Source: JBDNDK01 sp046719185 (GTDB taxonomy: Bacteria; Armatimonadota; UBA5829). Taken from it: DNA of 15,958 nucleotides. The stretch spans positions 1 through 15,958 of the forward strand of contig JBDNDK010000041.1 of assembly GCA_046719185.1 (NCBI GenBank), read 5' to 3'. The position numbers and the translations under genes are program-made. The notes beneath the pieces are model-generated. The model made no database searches and was not told the DNA's origin. It was given only the letters and a program-made list of their open reading frames with translations. Within the stretch, counting starts at the first letter, position 1; each line of letters starts with the position of its first letter. Shown one piece after another: positions 6,946 to 13,683 of this stretch.

Positions 6946-7584
6946 TTATAATCCAGTAAATAATGTAAACAAAAATTTTCTAGGTGGTCCTAATATAATA
7001 GGCAATATTGATGGTGCCAAAATAATTAATCCAATAAAAATAAGAAATCCATATTGATGCATTATTGAATCATATATTATAGCTTCTTTTTCAGGAAGCA
7101 AAGCTGATAGTATATGAGAGCCATCAAGTGGAGTTATTGGTATAAGATTAAAAAGTGCTAATCCTAAATTGACTAAAACAAAAATTACCAAAAAACTTAG
7201 TATAAAGCTGTCATTAAAATTTATATAAAATAATAATCTTAATACTCCACCACCAATTGCTGCCATCAATATATTTGAAAGAGGTCCCCATAATGACACT
7301 TTTAGATTGTCCCATCTAGGATTCCTGAAATTGTGTGGATTTACTCCAACAGGCTTACCCCACCCTATTCCAAAGCCAGAAATTGCAGAAATAACTATCA
7401 TTATTGCACCAAAAGGTTCAAAATGATTCATTGGGTTTAAGTTTAATCTGTTTCCATATTTTGGTGTGTTATCACCAGCCTTGTATGCAGAATAAGCATG
7501 TGCAAACTCATGAACCGTTATACATATAACTAATACAATAATAAATAATATAAACTCATAAAAATCAAAATTTCCAAGTAACAT
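6946..7584 (-). CDS. Site-2 protease family (M50) membrane metalloprotease
   Basis: Small multi-spanning M50 protease of the kind found next to trpS and scpAB in many Bacillota. The first membrane helix carries the zinc-binding motif His25-Glu-Phe-Ala-His29 (HExxH). The third metal ligand is Asp154 in the Asn-Leu-Ile-Pro-Ile-Thr-Pro-Leu-Asp-Gly motif (146-155), a typical NPDG-type site. Hydrophobic segments lie at about 9-28, 57-75, 100-118, 126-150 and 178-198. It has no PDZ domain and is 212 residues long, so it is the minimal S2P form, not RseP. The natural substrate of this subfamily is unknown; regulated cleavage of a membrane protein is the usual expectation. The start is ATG 7584, with GGGGA about 9 bases upstream. 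It lies 26 bases after lysA and 18 before trpS. Confidence 0.93.
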   Translation of the reverse strand: MLLGNFDFYEFILFIIVLVICITVHEFAHAYSAYKAGDNTPKYGNRLNLNPMNHFEPFGAIMIVISAISGFGIGWGKPVGVNPHNFRNPRWDNLKVSLWGPLSNILMAAIGGGVLRLLFYINFNDSFILSFLVIFVLVNLGLALFNLIPITPLDGSHILSALLPEKEAIIYDSIMHQYGFLIFIGLIILAPSILPIILGPPRKFLFTLFTGL

Positions 7585-7610
7585 TAAATTTTATCCCCAT
7601 AGAGAATATG

Positions 7611-8942
7611 TTATGGCTTTAATCTATCAGGCAAAATATCTTGTCTTACTAAATCTTCCAAAACTTCTCTTTTATAAACGAGTTCAGCTTTTCCATTATT
7701 AACAAATATCACTGCAGGTCTGGTGAATCTGTTATAATTACTAGCCATTGCATGGTTGTATGCACCAGTTGTTTGAACAGCAAGAATATCACCAGTTTTT
7801 GCTTCCTGTAACATTATACTCGGTATAAGTATGTCAGTTTCACAGTGCTTTCCTGCCACTGTGTATTTTTTTGTTTTATTATCACCTGCTCTATTAGCAA
7901 CCATAGCAGAATATTCTGCATCATAAAGAGCAGGTCTTGGATTATCTGAAAGTCCTCCATCAACAGCTAGATATGATTTTACTCCGGGTTCTTCTGCAAT
8001 CGGAACCTCTTTTATTGGACCAATTGAATATAAAGTAGTTCCGGATTCACCGGCAATTGATCTTCCTGGTTCCACCATCAATAAAGGTTTTTCCATACCC
8101 AATGACTCAGCTGCACTTGAAACTGCATTGCAAACTGTTTTTGCAAATTCTTGAACACTTGGAGGATTGTGACTTTCAAGATATCTAACTCCAAGCCCGC
8201 CACCTAAATCTAAAAGAGCAACGGGTAGAGATAATTCTTCTTTTATTTTTTTCATAAAAGCCATCATCACTGGTGCAGCATCACTAAATGGACTCAAATC
8301 AAATAATTGGCTGCCAACATGGCAATGAATACCTGTTAAATCTAAACATCCACTATCAGCAGCATATTTAGCTGCTTTATATGCAGTTCCATCTTTTATG
8401 TTAAAGCCAAATTTACTGTCTTCCTGACCTGTTCTGATAAGTCTGTGTGTATGTGGATCAACTCCAGGATTGCACCTTATCATAATCTCAATATTATTGC
8501 CTGTTTCTTTTGCAATGTCTGCTAATATCTCTAGTTCAAGAAAACTATCTGCAACAATATACTTAACTCCATATTCAACAGCCATCTCAAGCTCAAAAGT
8601 TGATTTGTAATTTCCATGAAATACAATTCTATTCATAGGGAAACCTGCAATCTTAGCGGTGTATAATTCACCAGCAGATGCTACATCAAGCCATAGACCC
8701 TCTTGTGCAATTAGACCACACATAGCTGTTAAAATAAAAGCTTTACTTGCATAAGCTATGGCAATATCTCCATAAACTTTTGAAAATTCATTCTTAAATT
8801 CTTTGCATCTTTGCCTAATATATTCTTCATCCATCACATATAATGGTGTGCCATATTCTGCAACCAAATCTGTAACATCACAACCACCAATTTCAAGATG
8901 ATTTTTTGAGTTTATCTTTTGTGTACCTAGCAACATATTCAT
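7611..8942 (-). CDS. lysA: Diaminopimelate decarboxylase
   Basis: PLP enzyme (alanine-racemase fold, group IV decarboxylase) that converts meso-diaminopimelate to L-lysine, the last step of the DAP pathway. The PLP lysine is Lys67 in Tyr-Ala-Ser-Lys-Ala. Phosphate and substrate motifs follow: His-Val-Gly-Ser-Gln (208-212), the glycine loop Gly-Gly-Gly (247-249), Glu-Pro-Gly-Arg-Ser (291-295), Cys367-Glu368 in GKHCETD, and Thr-Thr-Gly-Ala-Tyr (391-395). The Cys-Glu-Thr-Asp loop is one residue shorter than the common Cys-Glu-Ser-Gly-Asp form. The length of 443 residues is normal. ATG 8942 is used. ATG 8936 (residue 3) is also possible, because AAGTGG sits 3 bases before the first and 9 before the second. 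It is the first gene of the lysA-M50-trpS unit, and a terminator-like hairpin lies about 31 bases upstream. Confidence 0.96.
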   Translation of the reverse strand: MNMLLGTQKINSKNHLEIGGCDVTDLVAEYGTPLYVMDEEYIRQRCKEFKNEFSKVYGDIAIAYASKAFILTAMCGLIAQEGLWLDVASAGELYTAKIAGFPMNRIVFHGNYKSTFELEMAVEYGVKYIVADSFLELEILADIAKETGNNIEIMIRCNPGVDPHTHRLIRTGQEDSKFGFNIKDGTAYKAAKYAADSGCLDLTGIHCHVGSQLFDLSPFSDAAPVMMAFMKKIKEELSLPVALLDLGGGLGVRYLESHNPPSVQEFAKTVCNAVSSAAESLGMEKPLLMVEPGRSIAGESGTTLYSIGPIKEVPIAEEPGVKSYLAVDGGLSDNPRPALYDAEYSAMVANRAGDNKTKKYTVAGKHCETDILIPSIMLQEAKTGDILAVQTTGAYNHAMASNYNRFTRPAVIFVNNGKAELVYKREVLEDLVRQDILPDRLKP

Positions 8943-8973
8943 AATCCACTTATCTATATATATTTATTTATAC

Positions 8974-9011
8974 ATAATAAAAGGAACCAGCTCTTTTCTA
9001 ACAGGTTCCTT
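8974..9011 (-). terminator. Terminator-like hairpin upstream of lysA, possible leader attenuator
   Basis: A perfect 8-bp stem (AAGGAACC at 8981-8988, GGTTCCTT at 9004-9011) with a 15-base loop is followed on the minus strand by TTATTATG directly after the stem's own two Ts. On the plus strand it has no T tract, so it reads leftward. It ends about 31 bases before the lysA start, and no leftward gene lies upstream before the divergent secDF promoter. It could be an attenuator in the lysA leader, the end of a small RNA, or a stem at the 5' end of the lysA mRNA. Confidence 0.55.
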
Positions 9012-9029
9012 AAGAATAATCTAACATAA

Positions 9030-9045
9030 GACTATTATAATAGTC
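9030..9045. repeat. Perfect 16-base palindrome, possible operator
   Basis: GACTATTATAATAGTC equals its own reverse complement. It lies between the lysA hairpin and the secDF promoter and overlaps the weak leftward TTGACT -35 candidate. It may be a dimeric repressor site for lysA. In a sequence this AT-rich one such palindrome by chance is quite possible. Confidence 0.35.
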
Positions 9046-9207
9046 AACTTAATTATATTATAATATATTTTTTATGAAATTTTATTTCTAAAAAAACATA
9101 ACTAGATTGTATGGATAATATAATTATTGAGTAATCCAAATTATATGCCAATAATATCACTTGTATTTTATGATATATTTATTTATGCTTGATTGTATCA
9201 TTATTTA

Positions 9208-9236
9208 TTGACACTTTAGTGTTAAATATATATAAT
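9208..9236 (+). promoter_or_regulatory. Sigma-70-type promoter of secDF
   Basis: Perfect consensus -35 TTGACA (9208-9213), a 17-bp spacer and perfect -10 TATAAT (9231-9236). Transcription should start near 9243, giving a leader of about 82 bases before the GTG start at 9325. Confidence 0.88.
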
Positions 9237-9312
9237 ATCTATCGCTGTGATACTTGTTTAATGGCTGGTTGCAAGTTCAATATTTATGCAACACAGCTTT
9301 TATATTCTTGTG

Positions 9313-9317
9313 GGAGG
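9313..9317 (+). promoter_or_regulatory. Ribosome binding site of secDF (decides the GTG start)
   Basis: GGAGG (within GGGAGG from 9312) is 7 bases before GTG 9325. The in-frame ATG at 9286 has no SD, and the 13 extra residues it would add lie before the conserved first membrane helix, so GTG is preferred. Confidence 0.85.
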
Positions 9318-9324
9318 ACTTGTA

Positions 9325-11832
9325 GTGAGTAAATATCGGTTACATTTTTTTGGAGTAATAATTCTAGCACTGATTGCAGGATATATTACTTATAGTATTC
9401 CATTAACTAGAGGAATTGATATAGACGGAGGTATCCGGGTTGTACTGCAGGTTGACCCTCAAAGAAAAGAAGACTGGCCTGCTGATCCAGCAAAAAGGCA
9501 AAGTAAATTAGCCACAACAAAGGAAACAGTATTTGAAAGAATTAAAGGTTTCCAAGGTGTAGCTGAACCAAGAGTTGTTATTGAACAACCTGATAAAATA
9601 GTTGCTACTATTCCTGGTGTAAAAGATCCTGAAGCTGCTCTGGAATTAATTAAATCAACTGCATCTCTCGAATTTTATCATCTGAAAAATGTAAGAACTG
9701 CTGATAATCCACTTGGGCAATGGAGATGGGACAAACTTGATGAAAAAATTGATGGGCAAGAAGTGTATGAGTTCACAGGTCCAAAGGGTGAAGTTATTAA
9801 CTCAATTGAAAACCCAAAAGAACTTCTTGAACAAGTTGTTCAAATAGATAAAAATAAACCTATTCTAACTGGTAAAGATATACTTCCAAATTCAAAAGTT
9901 GGAGTTGATCCCGGTACAAACATGCCTCTTATAGAGCTTGAGTTCAATAAAGAGGGAACAAAAATATTCAGAGAATTCACCAGATCAAATGTAGGTGAAG
10001 TTCTTGCAATTTTCTTTGATGGTAAACTTTTAACAGCTCCAAGAATTAACGAACCAATTCCAACTGGAAAAGCACAAATTTCCGGTGGATTTGCAAATAC
10101 TGATGATGCAGACAGAATAGCAAGGCTATTAAATGCTGGTGCATTGCCTGTTCCATTAAAAGTTATTGCAAGGGACTCTGTTGAACCAACATTGGGCAAA
10201 GAGACACTAAACAAAGTATTAGTTGCTGGTATGTATGGTCTTGGATTAGTAATATTATTCATGATCATATATTATAAGCTTCCCGGCATTCTTGCTACCA
10301 TTGCCCTTATGCTATATGCACTTTTTACAATTGCATTCTTCAAACTATTTGGTGCAACATTATCACTAGCAGGCTTTGCTGCTTTAATTATATCTATTGG
10401 TATGGCTGTAGATGCTAATATTCTTATATTTGAAAGACTTAAAGAAGAACTTCTTGCAGGAAAAACTTTAAGGTCTGCAATAGATACCGGTTTTAATAGA
10501 GCATTCACTGCTATTTTAGACTCTAATGTATGTACTTGGATTACTTGTGCTATTCTTATGTATTATGGAACTGCAACAGTTCAGAGTTTTGGATTTACTC
10601 TCTTTGTTGGTGTTGCCATAAGTATGTTCACAGCTATCACTGTAACAAGAACTATGCTTCATATGCTTGTAGGATGGCAGCCTGCACAAAATCCCGCATT
10701 TTATGGACTAAAGCTTAACTGGCTGGGTAATGTAAAGTGGGATATAGTAGGGAAAAAGGTGTTATTCTTTATAATTAGTGCAATAATAATAATTCCTGGT
10801 TTATTTGTTCTTGCAACTTCTGGATTGAGGCCAGGAATTGAATTCAAGTCCGGAACAACACTTCATGCTGATTTTAAAAAATCAGTAACTGTCAGTGAAG
10901 TAAGAGATATTGTGCACACTGTTGATCCCGGAGGTGAAGTTCAACTAACAAGCAGCAAAAAAACTGCATTTATAAACAGTACTCTTCTTTCTGAACAAAA
11001 AGACTTTACAGAAAAATTAAATGAAATGCTTTCTTCTTTAGATTCCAAAATTGGAATATCAACTAAAGATGCTTCAGGAAGACCTGCTTTTTCCTCTGTG
11101 GCAAGTGTTGGACCATCAATAAGTTCTGAACTTAAAAACAAAGCAATAATATCAGTAATTATTGCATCTATATTAATTATTATATATCTATCTATAAGAT
11201 TTGCCATATCAGGTGTTATGGATGGAGTAAAATATGGCGTTTGTGCAGTTATTGCTCTAATCCATGATTCTGCATTCATTCTTGGAATGTATTCAATATT
11301 TGGTAAAACTGCAGGATGGGAAGTTGATAGTTTATTTGTAACTGCTGTTTTGACTATTATTGGTTTTAGTGTTCATGATACAATTGTAGTTTTTGATAGA
11401 GTTAGAGAAAACTTGAAACATAGGGAAAGAGGTGAATCATTCACATCCATTGTTAACAAAAGTATCATTCAAACATTATCAAGATCAATCAATACAAGTT
11501 TAACTGTTATGTTAACTCTCGGGGCATTAATAGTATTTGGAGGACCGCTCCTCAAACATTTCTATTGGGCAATGATGGCTGGTGTAATTGTTGGAACATA
11601 TTCATCAATATGTATTGCTTGTCCTCTACTTGTTGTATGGAATAATATTTCAACAAGAAGAAAAAATGGTGAATCAAAAAAGATCGAAGATAAACCTGTT
11701 GTTGAAACTCCATTAGTTTCTCAAGCTGAATTACAAGATCATGAAGCTCAAACAGATGGAACAGAAGCCCCTAGAGCAAGAACTGTTCAACCCGGTCAAC
11801 CACCAAGACCAAGAAAAAGAAGAAAAAGATAA
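9325..11832 (+). CDS. secDF: Fused protein-export membrane protein SecDF
   Basis: RND-family accessory of the SecYEG translocon that uses the proton gradient to help pull proteins across the membrane. SecD and SecF are joined in one 835-residue chain, as in B. subtilis and some others. The SecD half has a first membrane helix at about 8-26, then Arg-Gly-Ile-Asp-Ile-Asp-Gly-Gly (29-36), a large outer P1 domain (to about 290) and a membrane bundle with Asp-Ala-Asn-Ile-Leu-Ile-Phe-Glu-Arg (363-371). The SecF half starts near 476 and has Gly-Ile-Glu-Phe-Lys-Ser-Gly-Thr (504-511) and His-Asp-Thr-Ile-Val-Val-Phe-Asp-Arg (684-692). The last 60 or so residues (774-835) are a hydrophilic tail ending in a Pro/Arg/Lys cluster (PRPRKRRKR). 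The start is GTG 9325, from its SD. The gene has its own strong promoter and terminator. YajC is not seen in the window. Confidence 0.96.
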   Translation: MSKYRLHFFGVIILALIAGYITYSIPLTRGIDIDGGIRVVLQVDPQRKEDWPADPAKRQSKLATTKETVFERIKGFQGVAEPRVVIEQPDKIVATIPGVKDPEAALELIKSTASLEFYHLKNVRTADNPLGQWRWDKLDEKIDGQEVYEFTGPKGEVINSIENPKELLEQVVQIDKNKPILTGKDILPNSKVGVDPGTNMPLIELEFNKEGTKIFREFTRSNVGEVLAIFFDGKLLTAPRINEPIPTGKAQISGGFANTDDADRIARLLNAGALPVPLKVIARDSVEPTLGKETLNKVLVAGMYGLGLVILFMIIYYKLPGILATIALMLYALFTIAFFKLFGATLSLAGFAALIISIGMAVDANILIFERLKEELLAGKTLRSAIDTGFNRAFTAILDSNVCTWITCAILMYYGTATVQSFGFTLFVGVAISMFTAITVTRTMLHMLVGWQPAQNPAFYGLKLNWLGNVKWDIVGKKVLFFIISAIIIIPGLFVLATSGLRPGIEFKSGTTLHADFKKSVTVSEVRDIVHTVDPGGEVQLTSSKKTAFINSTLLSEQKDFTEKLNEMLSSLDSKIGISTKDASGRPAFSSVASVGPSISSELKNKAIISVIIASILIIIYLSIRFAISGVMDGVKYGVCAVIALIHDSAFILGMYSIFGKTAGWEVDSLFVTAVLTIIGFSVHDTIVVFDRVRENLKHRERGESFTSIVNKSIIQTLSRSINTSLTVMLTLGALIVFGGPLLKHFYWAMMAGVIVGTYSSICIACPLLVVWNNISTRRKNGESKKIEDKPVVETPLVSQAELQDHEAQTDGTEAPRARTVQPGQPPRPRKRRKR

Positions 11833-11855
11833 ATATAAATATAAATAAAAAATAT

Positions 11856-11909
11856 AAGACCTATGTTCCCTTTTATGAAGGTTTAACATAGGTCTTTTGT
11901 TTAATTATT
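11856..11909 (+). terminator. Rho-independent terminator of secDF
   Basis: Perfect 12-bp stem (AAGACCTATGTT at 11856-11867 and AACATAGGTCTT at 11885-11896). An inner CCTT/AAGG stem extends it within the 17-base loop, and TTGTTTAATTATT follows. It begins 23 bases after the secDF stop and separates it from recJ. Confidence 0.88.
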
Positions 11910-11928
11910 ATATATAGTCAAAGGAATG

Positions 11929-11933
11929 AAGGA
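11929..11933 (+). promoter_or_regulatory. Ribosome binding site of recJ (supports a TTG start)
   Basis: AAGGA lies 9 bases before TTG 11943. The nearby ATG 11926 is in another frame and stops after six codons. No clear promoter for recJ is seen between the terminator and this site. Confidence 0.6.
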
Positions 11934-11942
11934 ATATAAAAA

Positions 11943-13667
11943 TTGAAAAGATTTCCATGCTCTAATGTAAAATGGATTTTCAAAGAAAATAATTTTGAAA
12001 TTGCAAAAAAATTAAGCATGGAAACAAATATACATCCTGTTATTGCAGCTATATTTGCTAATAGAGGCATAAAATCTTCTGAAGATGTCCATAATTTTTT
12101 ATCACCATCATTATCAAACCTTCATTCACCTGATTTTCTTCCTGACATTCAGAAAGCAATTATTAGAATAAAGAAAGCTATCTCAAAAAAAGAACTAATA
12201 AGAATTTATGGTGATTATGATGCTGATGGCATAACAGCTTCAGCTGTGCTCGTGAGAGTTTTAAGGGCTTTTGGAGGCAATGTTGACTATAGATTGCCAC
12301 ATAGATACAATGGCGGTTATGGATTAAATGTTAATGCAGTTAATGATGCTGCTGCTGATAGAGTTAGAGTAATTATCACTTGTGATTGCGGTATTTCTGC
12401 ATTTGATTCTGCAAGAAGAGCTCAAGAATTAGGGATTGATTTAATCATAACAGATCATCATGAACCTAGTGATATTCTTCCTTGTGCATATTCTATAATC
12501 AATCCTAAAAGACATGATTCCAAATATCCATTCAGAGAACTATCCGGCGTGGGAGTTGCATTAAAGCTTTGTCAAGCTTTATCAGAAGATATGGGTGTCA
12601 AAAGAGAATTATTTCTTGACAAATTTTTAGACCTTGTATCAATAGGTACTGTTGTTGATGTTGTTCCATTAGTTGATGAAAATAGAATAATTGCATATCA
12701 TGGTCTAAAATCCATACCTCAAAGTAAAAAAATAGGGTTGAAAACTCTATTAAAAATCACTCAGCTTGATGAAAAGCCGCTAACTACATTTGATCTTGGG
12801 TTTGTATTAGGACCAAGAATAAATGCAGTTGGCAGAATGGGAGATGCCACACAAGCACTGGAATTATTTCTTACAAAAGACGAAAATATTGCCTATGATA
12901 TTGTAGGGAATATGAATGAACATAATATTGACAGGAGAACTGAACAAGAAAGAATTCTAAAAGAAGCCCTTGAACAAGTAAGATTAAAAAATCTTGATCA
13001 AAACCCTGTGCTTGTGATTTCTAATGAAGGCTGGAGTGCTGGTGTGCTTGGCATAGTTGCTGGAAAAATAACAGAGAGTTTTTATAGACCATCAATATTA
13101 ATTGGGAAAGATTCTAATACTGGATTAGCAACTGGCTCCGCAAGAAGTGTGCACTATTGCAATATAATGGAAGCTTTGGAAAGCTGTGATGATTTACTAA
13201 TTAAATATGGTGGTCATTGCTCTGCTGCAGGACTCACTATCCCAATTGAAAATCTCGATAAATTTGAAGAAGCAATAAATAATTGGGGAATGATAAATAT
13301 TTCGAAAGATGATATGCTGCCTAAGATAGAAATTGATGCAAAAATATCTATTGATGATATAAATAGAAAGCTAGTTGATACACTTGAGATGATGGAACCA
13401 TTTGGTTGTGGAAATGAAGAACCTATTTTTGCATCTTTTGATGTAAAAGTAGCTAACATAAATACTGTTGGTAATGATCAACATTGCAGATTAACTCTTA
13501 ATTCTAACAACAATCAATTTATATGTATGGCTTGGAGAATGCCTGAACTTGTTTCACATATATCAAATGGAGACAATATAAATATTTGTTACACTCTTGG
13601 TATAAATAGATTTAATGGCAATGAATATATTCAAATGACAGCAAAGTCTATAGAATTAAATAATTAA
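11943..13667 (+). CDS. recJ: Single-stranded-DNA-specific exonuclease RecJ
   Basis: DHH-superfamily 5'-3' exonuclease on single-stranded DNA, used in recombination repair (RecFOR path), mismatch repair and base excision repair. All motifs are in order: Asp91-Tyr-Asp-Ala-Asp-Gly (motif I), Cys147-Asp-Cys-Gly (motif II), Asp171-His-His (motif III), SGVGVALKL (201-209), Val-Val-Asp-Val (237-240, motif IV) and GPRINAVGRMGDA (290-302). The DHHA1 part has a GWSAGVLGIVAGK segment (363-375) and Gly-Gly-His-Cys-Ser-Ala-Ala-Gly (423-430). A C-terminal OB-like domain follows (about 455-570). The length of 574 residues matches the family. The TTG start keeps the conserved N-terminal Lys-Trp-Ile and NRGI segments. 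rel follows after 16 bases with no terminator, so the two are probably one transcript. The apt gene that sits between them in B. subtilis is absent. Confidence 0.96.
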   Translation: MKRFPCSNVKWIFKENNFEIAKKLSMETNIHPVIAAIFANRGIKSSEDVHNFLSPSLSNLHSPDFLPDIQKAIIRIKKAISKKELIRIYGDYDADGITASAVLVRVLRAFGGNVDYRLPHRYNGGYGLNVNAVNDAAADRVRVIITCDCGISAFDSARRAQELGIDLIITDHHEPSDILPCAYSIINPKRHDSKYPFRELSGVGVALKLCQALSEDMGVKRELFLDKFLDLVSIGTVVDVVPLVDENRIIAYHGLKSIPQSKKIGLKTLLKITQLDEKPLTTFDLGFVLGPRINAVGRMGDATQALELFLTKDENIAYDIVGNMNEHNIDRRTEQERILKEALEQVRLKNLDQNPVLVISNEGWSAGVLGIVAGKITESFYRPSILIGKDSNTGLATGSARSVHYCNIMEALESCDDLLIKYGGHCSAAGLTIPIENLDKFEEAINNWGMINISKDDMLPKIEIDAKISIDDINRKLVDTLEMMEPFGCGNEEPIFASFDVKVANINTVGNDQHCRLTLNSNNNQFICMAWRMPELVSHISNGDNINICYTLGINRFNGNEYIQMTAKSIELNN

Positions 13668-13683
13668 AGTTATGGTTTTATAA

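Larger units (their letters stand above)
8943..9324. other. Divergent intergenic region between lysA and secDF
   Basis: This 382-base AT-rich gap separates the leftward and rightward gene blocks. From left to right it holds the lysA SD, a leftward terminator-like hairpin (8974-9011), a 16-base palindrome (9030-9045), about 160 bases of A/T-rich DNA in which I see nothing firm, the secDF promoter (9208-9236) and the secDF leader with its SD. No good promoter for lysA is seen. The best leftward candidate is TTGACT (9042-9047), 18 bp, TAGATT (9018-9023), which is weak. No T-box or lysine riboswitch core was recognised. One DnaA-box-like 9-mer (9110-9118, one mismatch) is present. Confidence 0.7.

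Noticed and set aside
9040..9240. Replication origin in the strand-switch gap
   Set aside because: Only one DnaA-box-like 9-mer with a mismatch (9110-9118) is seen, there is no cluster, and no dnaA, dnaN, gyrB, rnpA or parAB lies nearby.
8943..9240. T-box or lysine riboswitch in front of lysA
   Set aside because: I looked for the T-box AGGGTGGNACCGCG core and L-box conserved elements on the minus strand and saw neither; only the simple hairpin remains.
9286..9324. Longer secDF starting at ATG 9286 (848 residues)
   Set aside because: No SD before this ATG, while GTG 9325 has a perfect GGAGG 7 bases upstream and begins right at the conserved N-terminus.
9840..11279. Minus-strand ORFs inside secDF
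   Set aside because: They are shadows of the SecDF reading frame, with no SD and no recognisable protein features.
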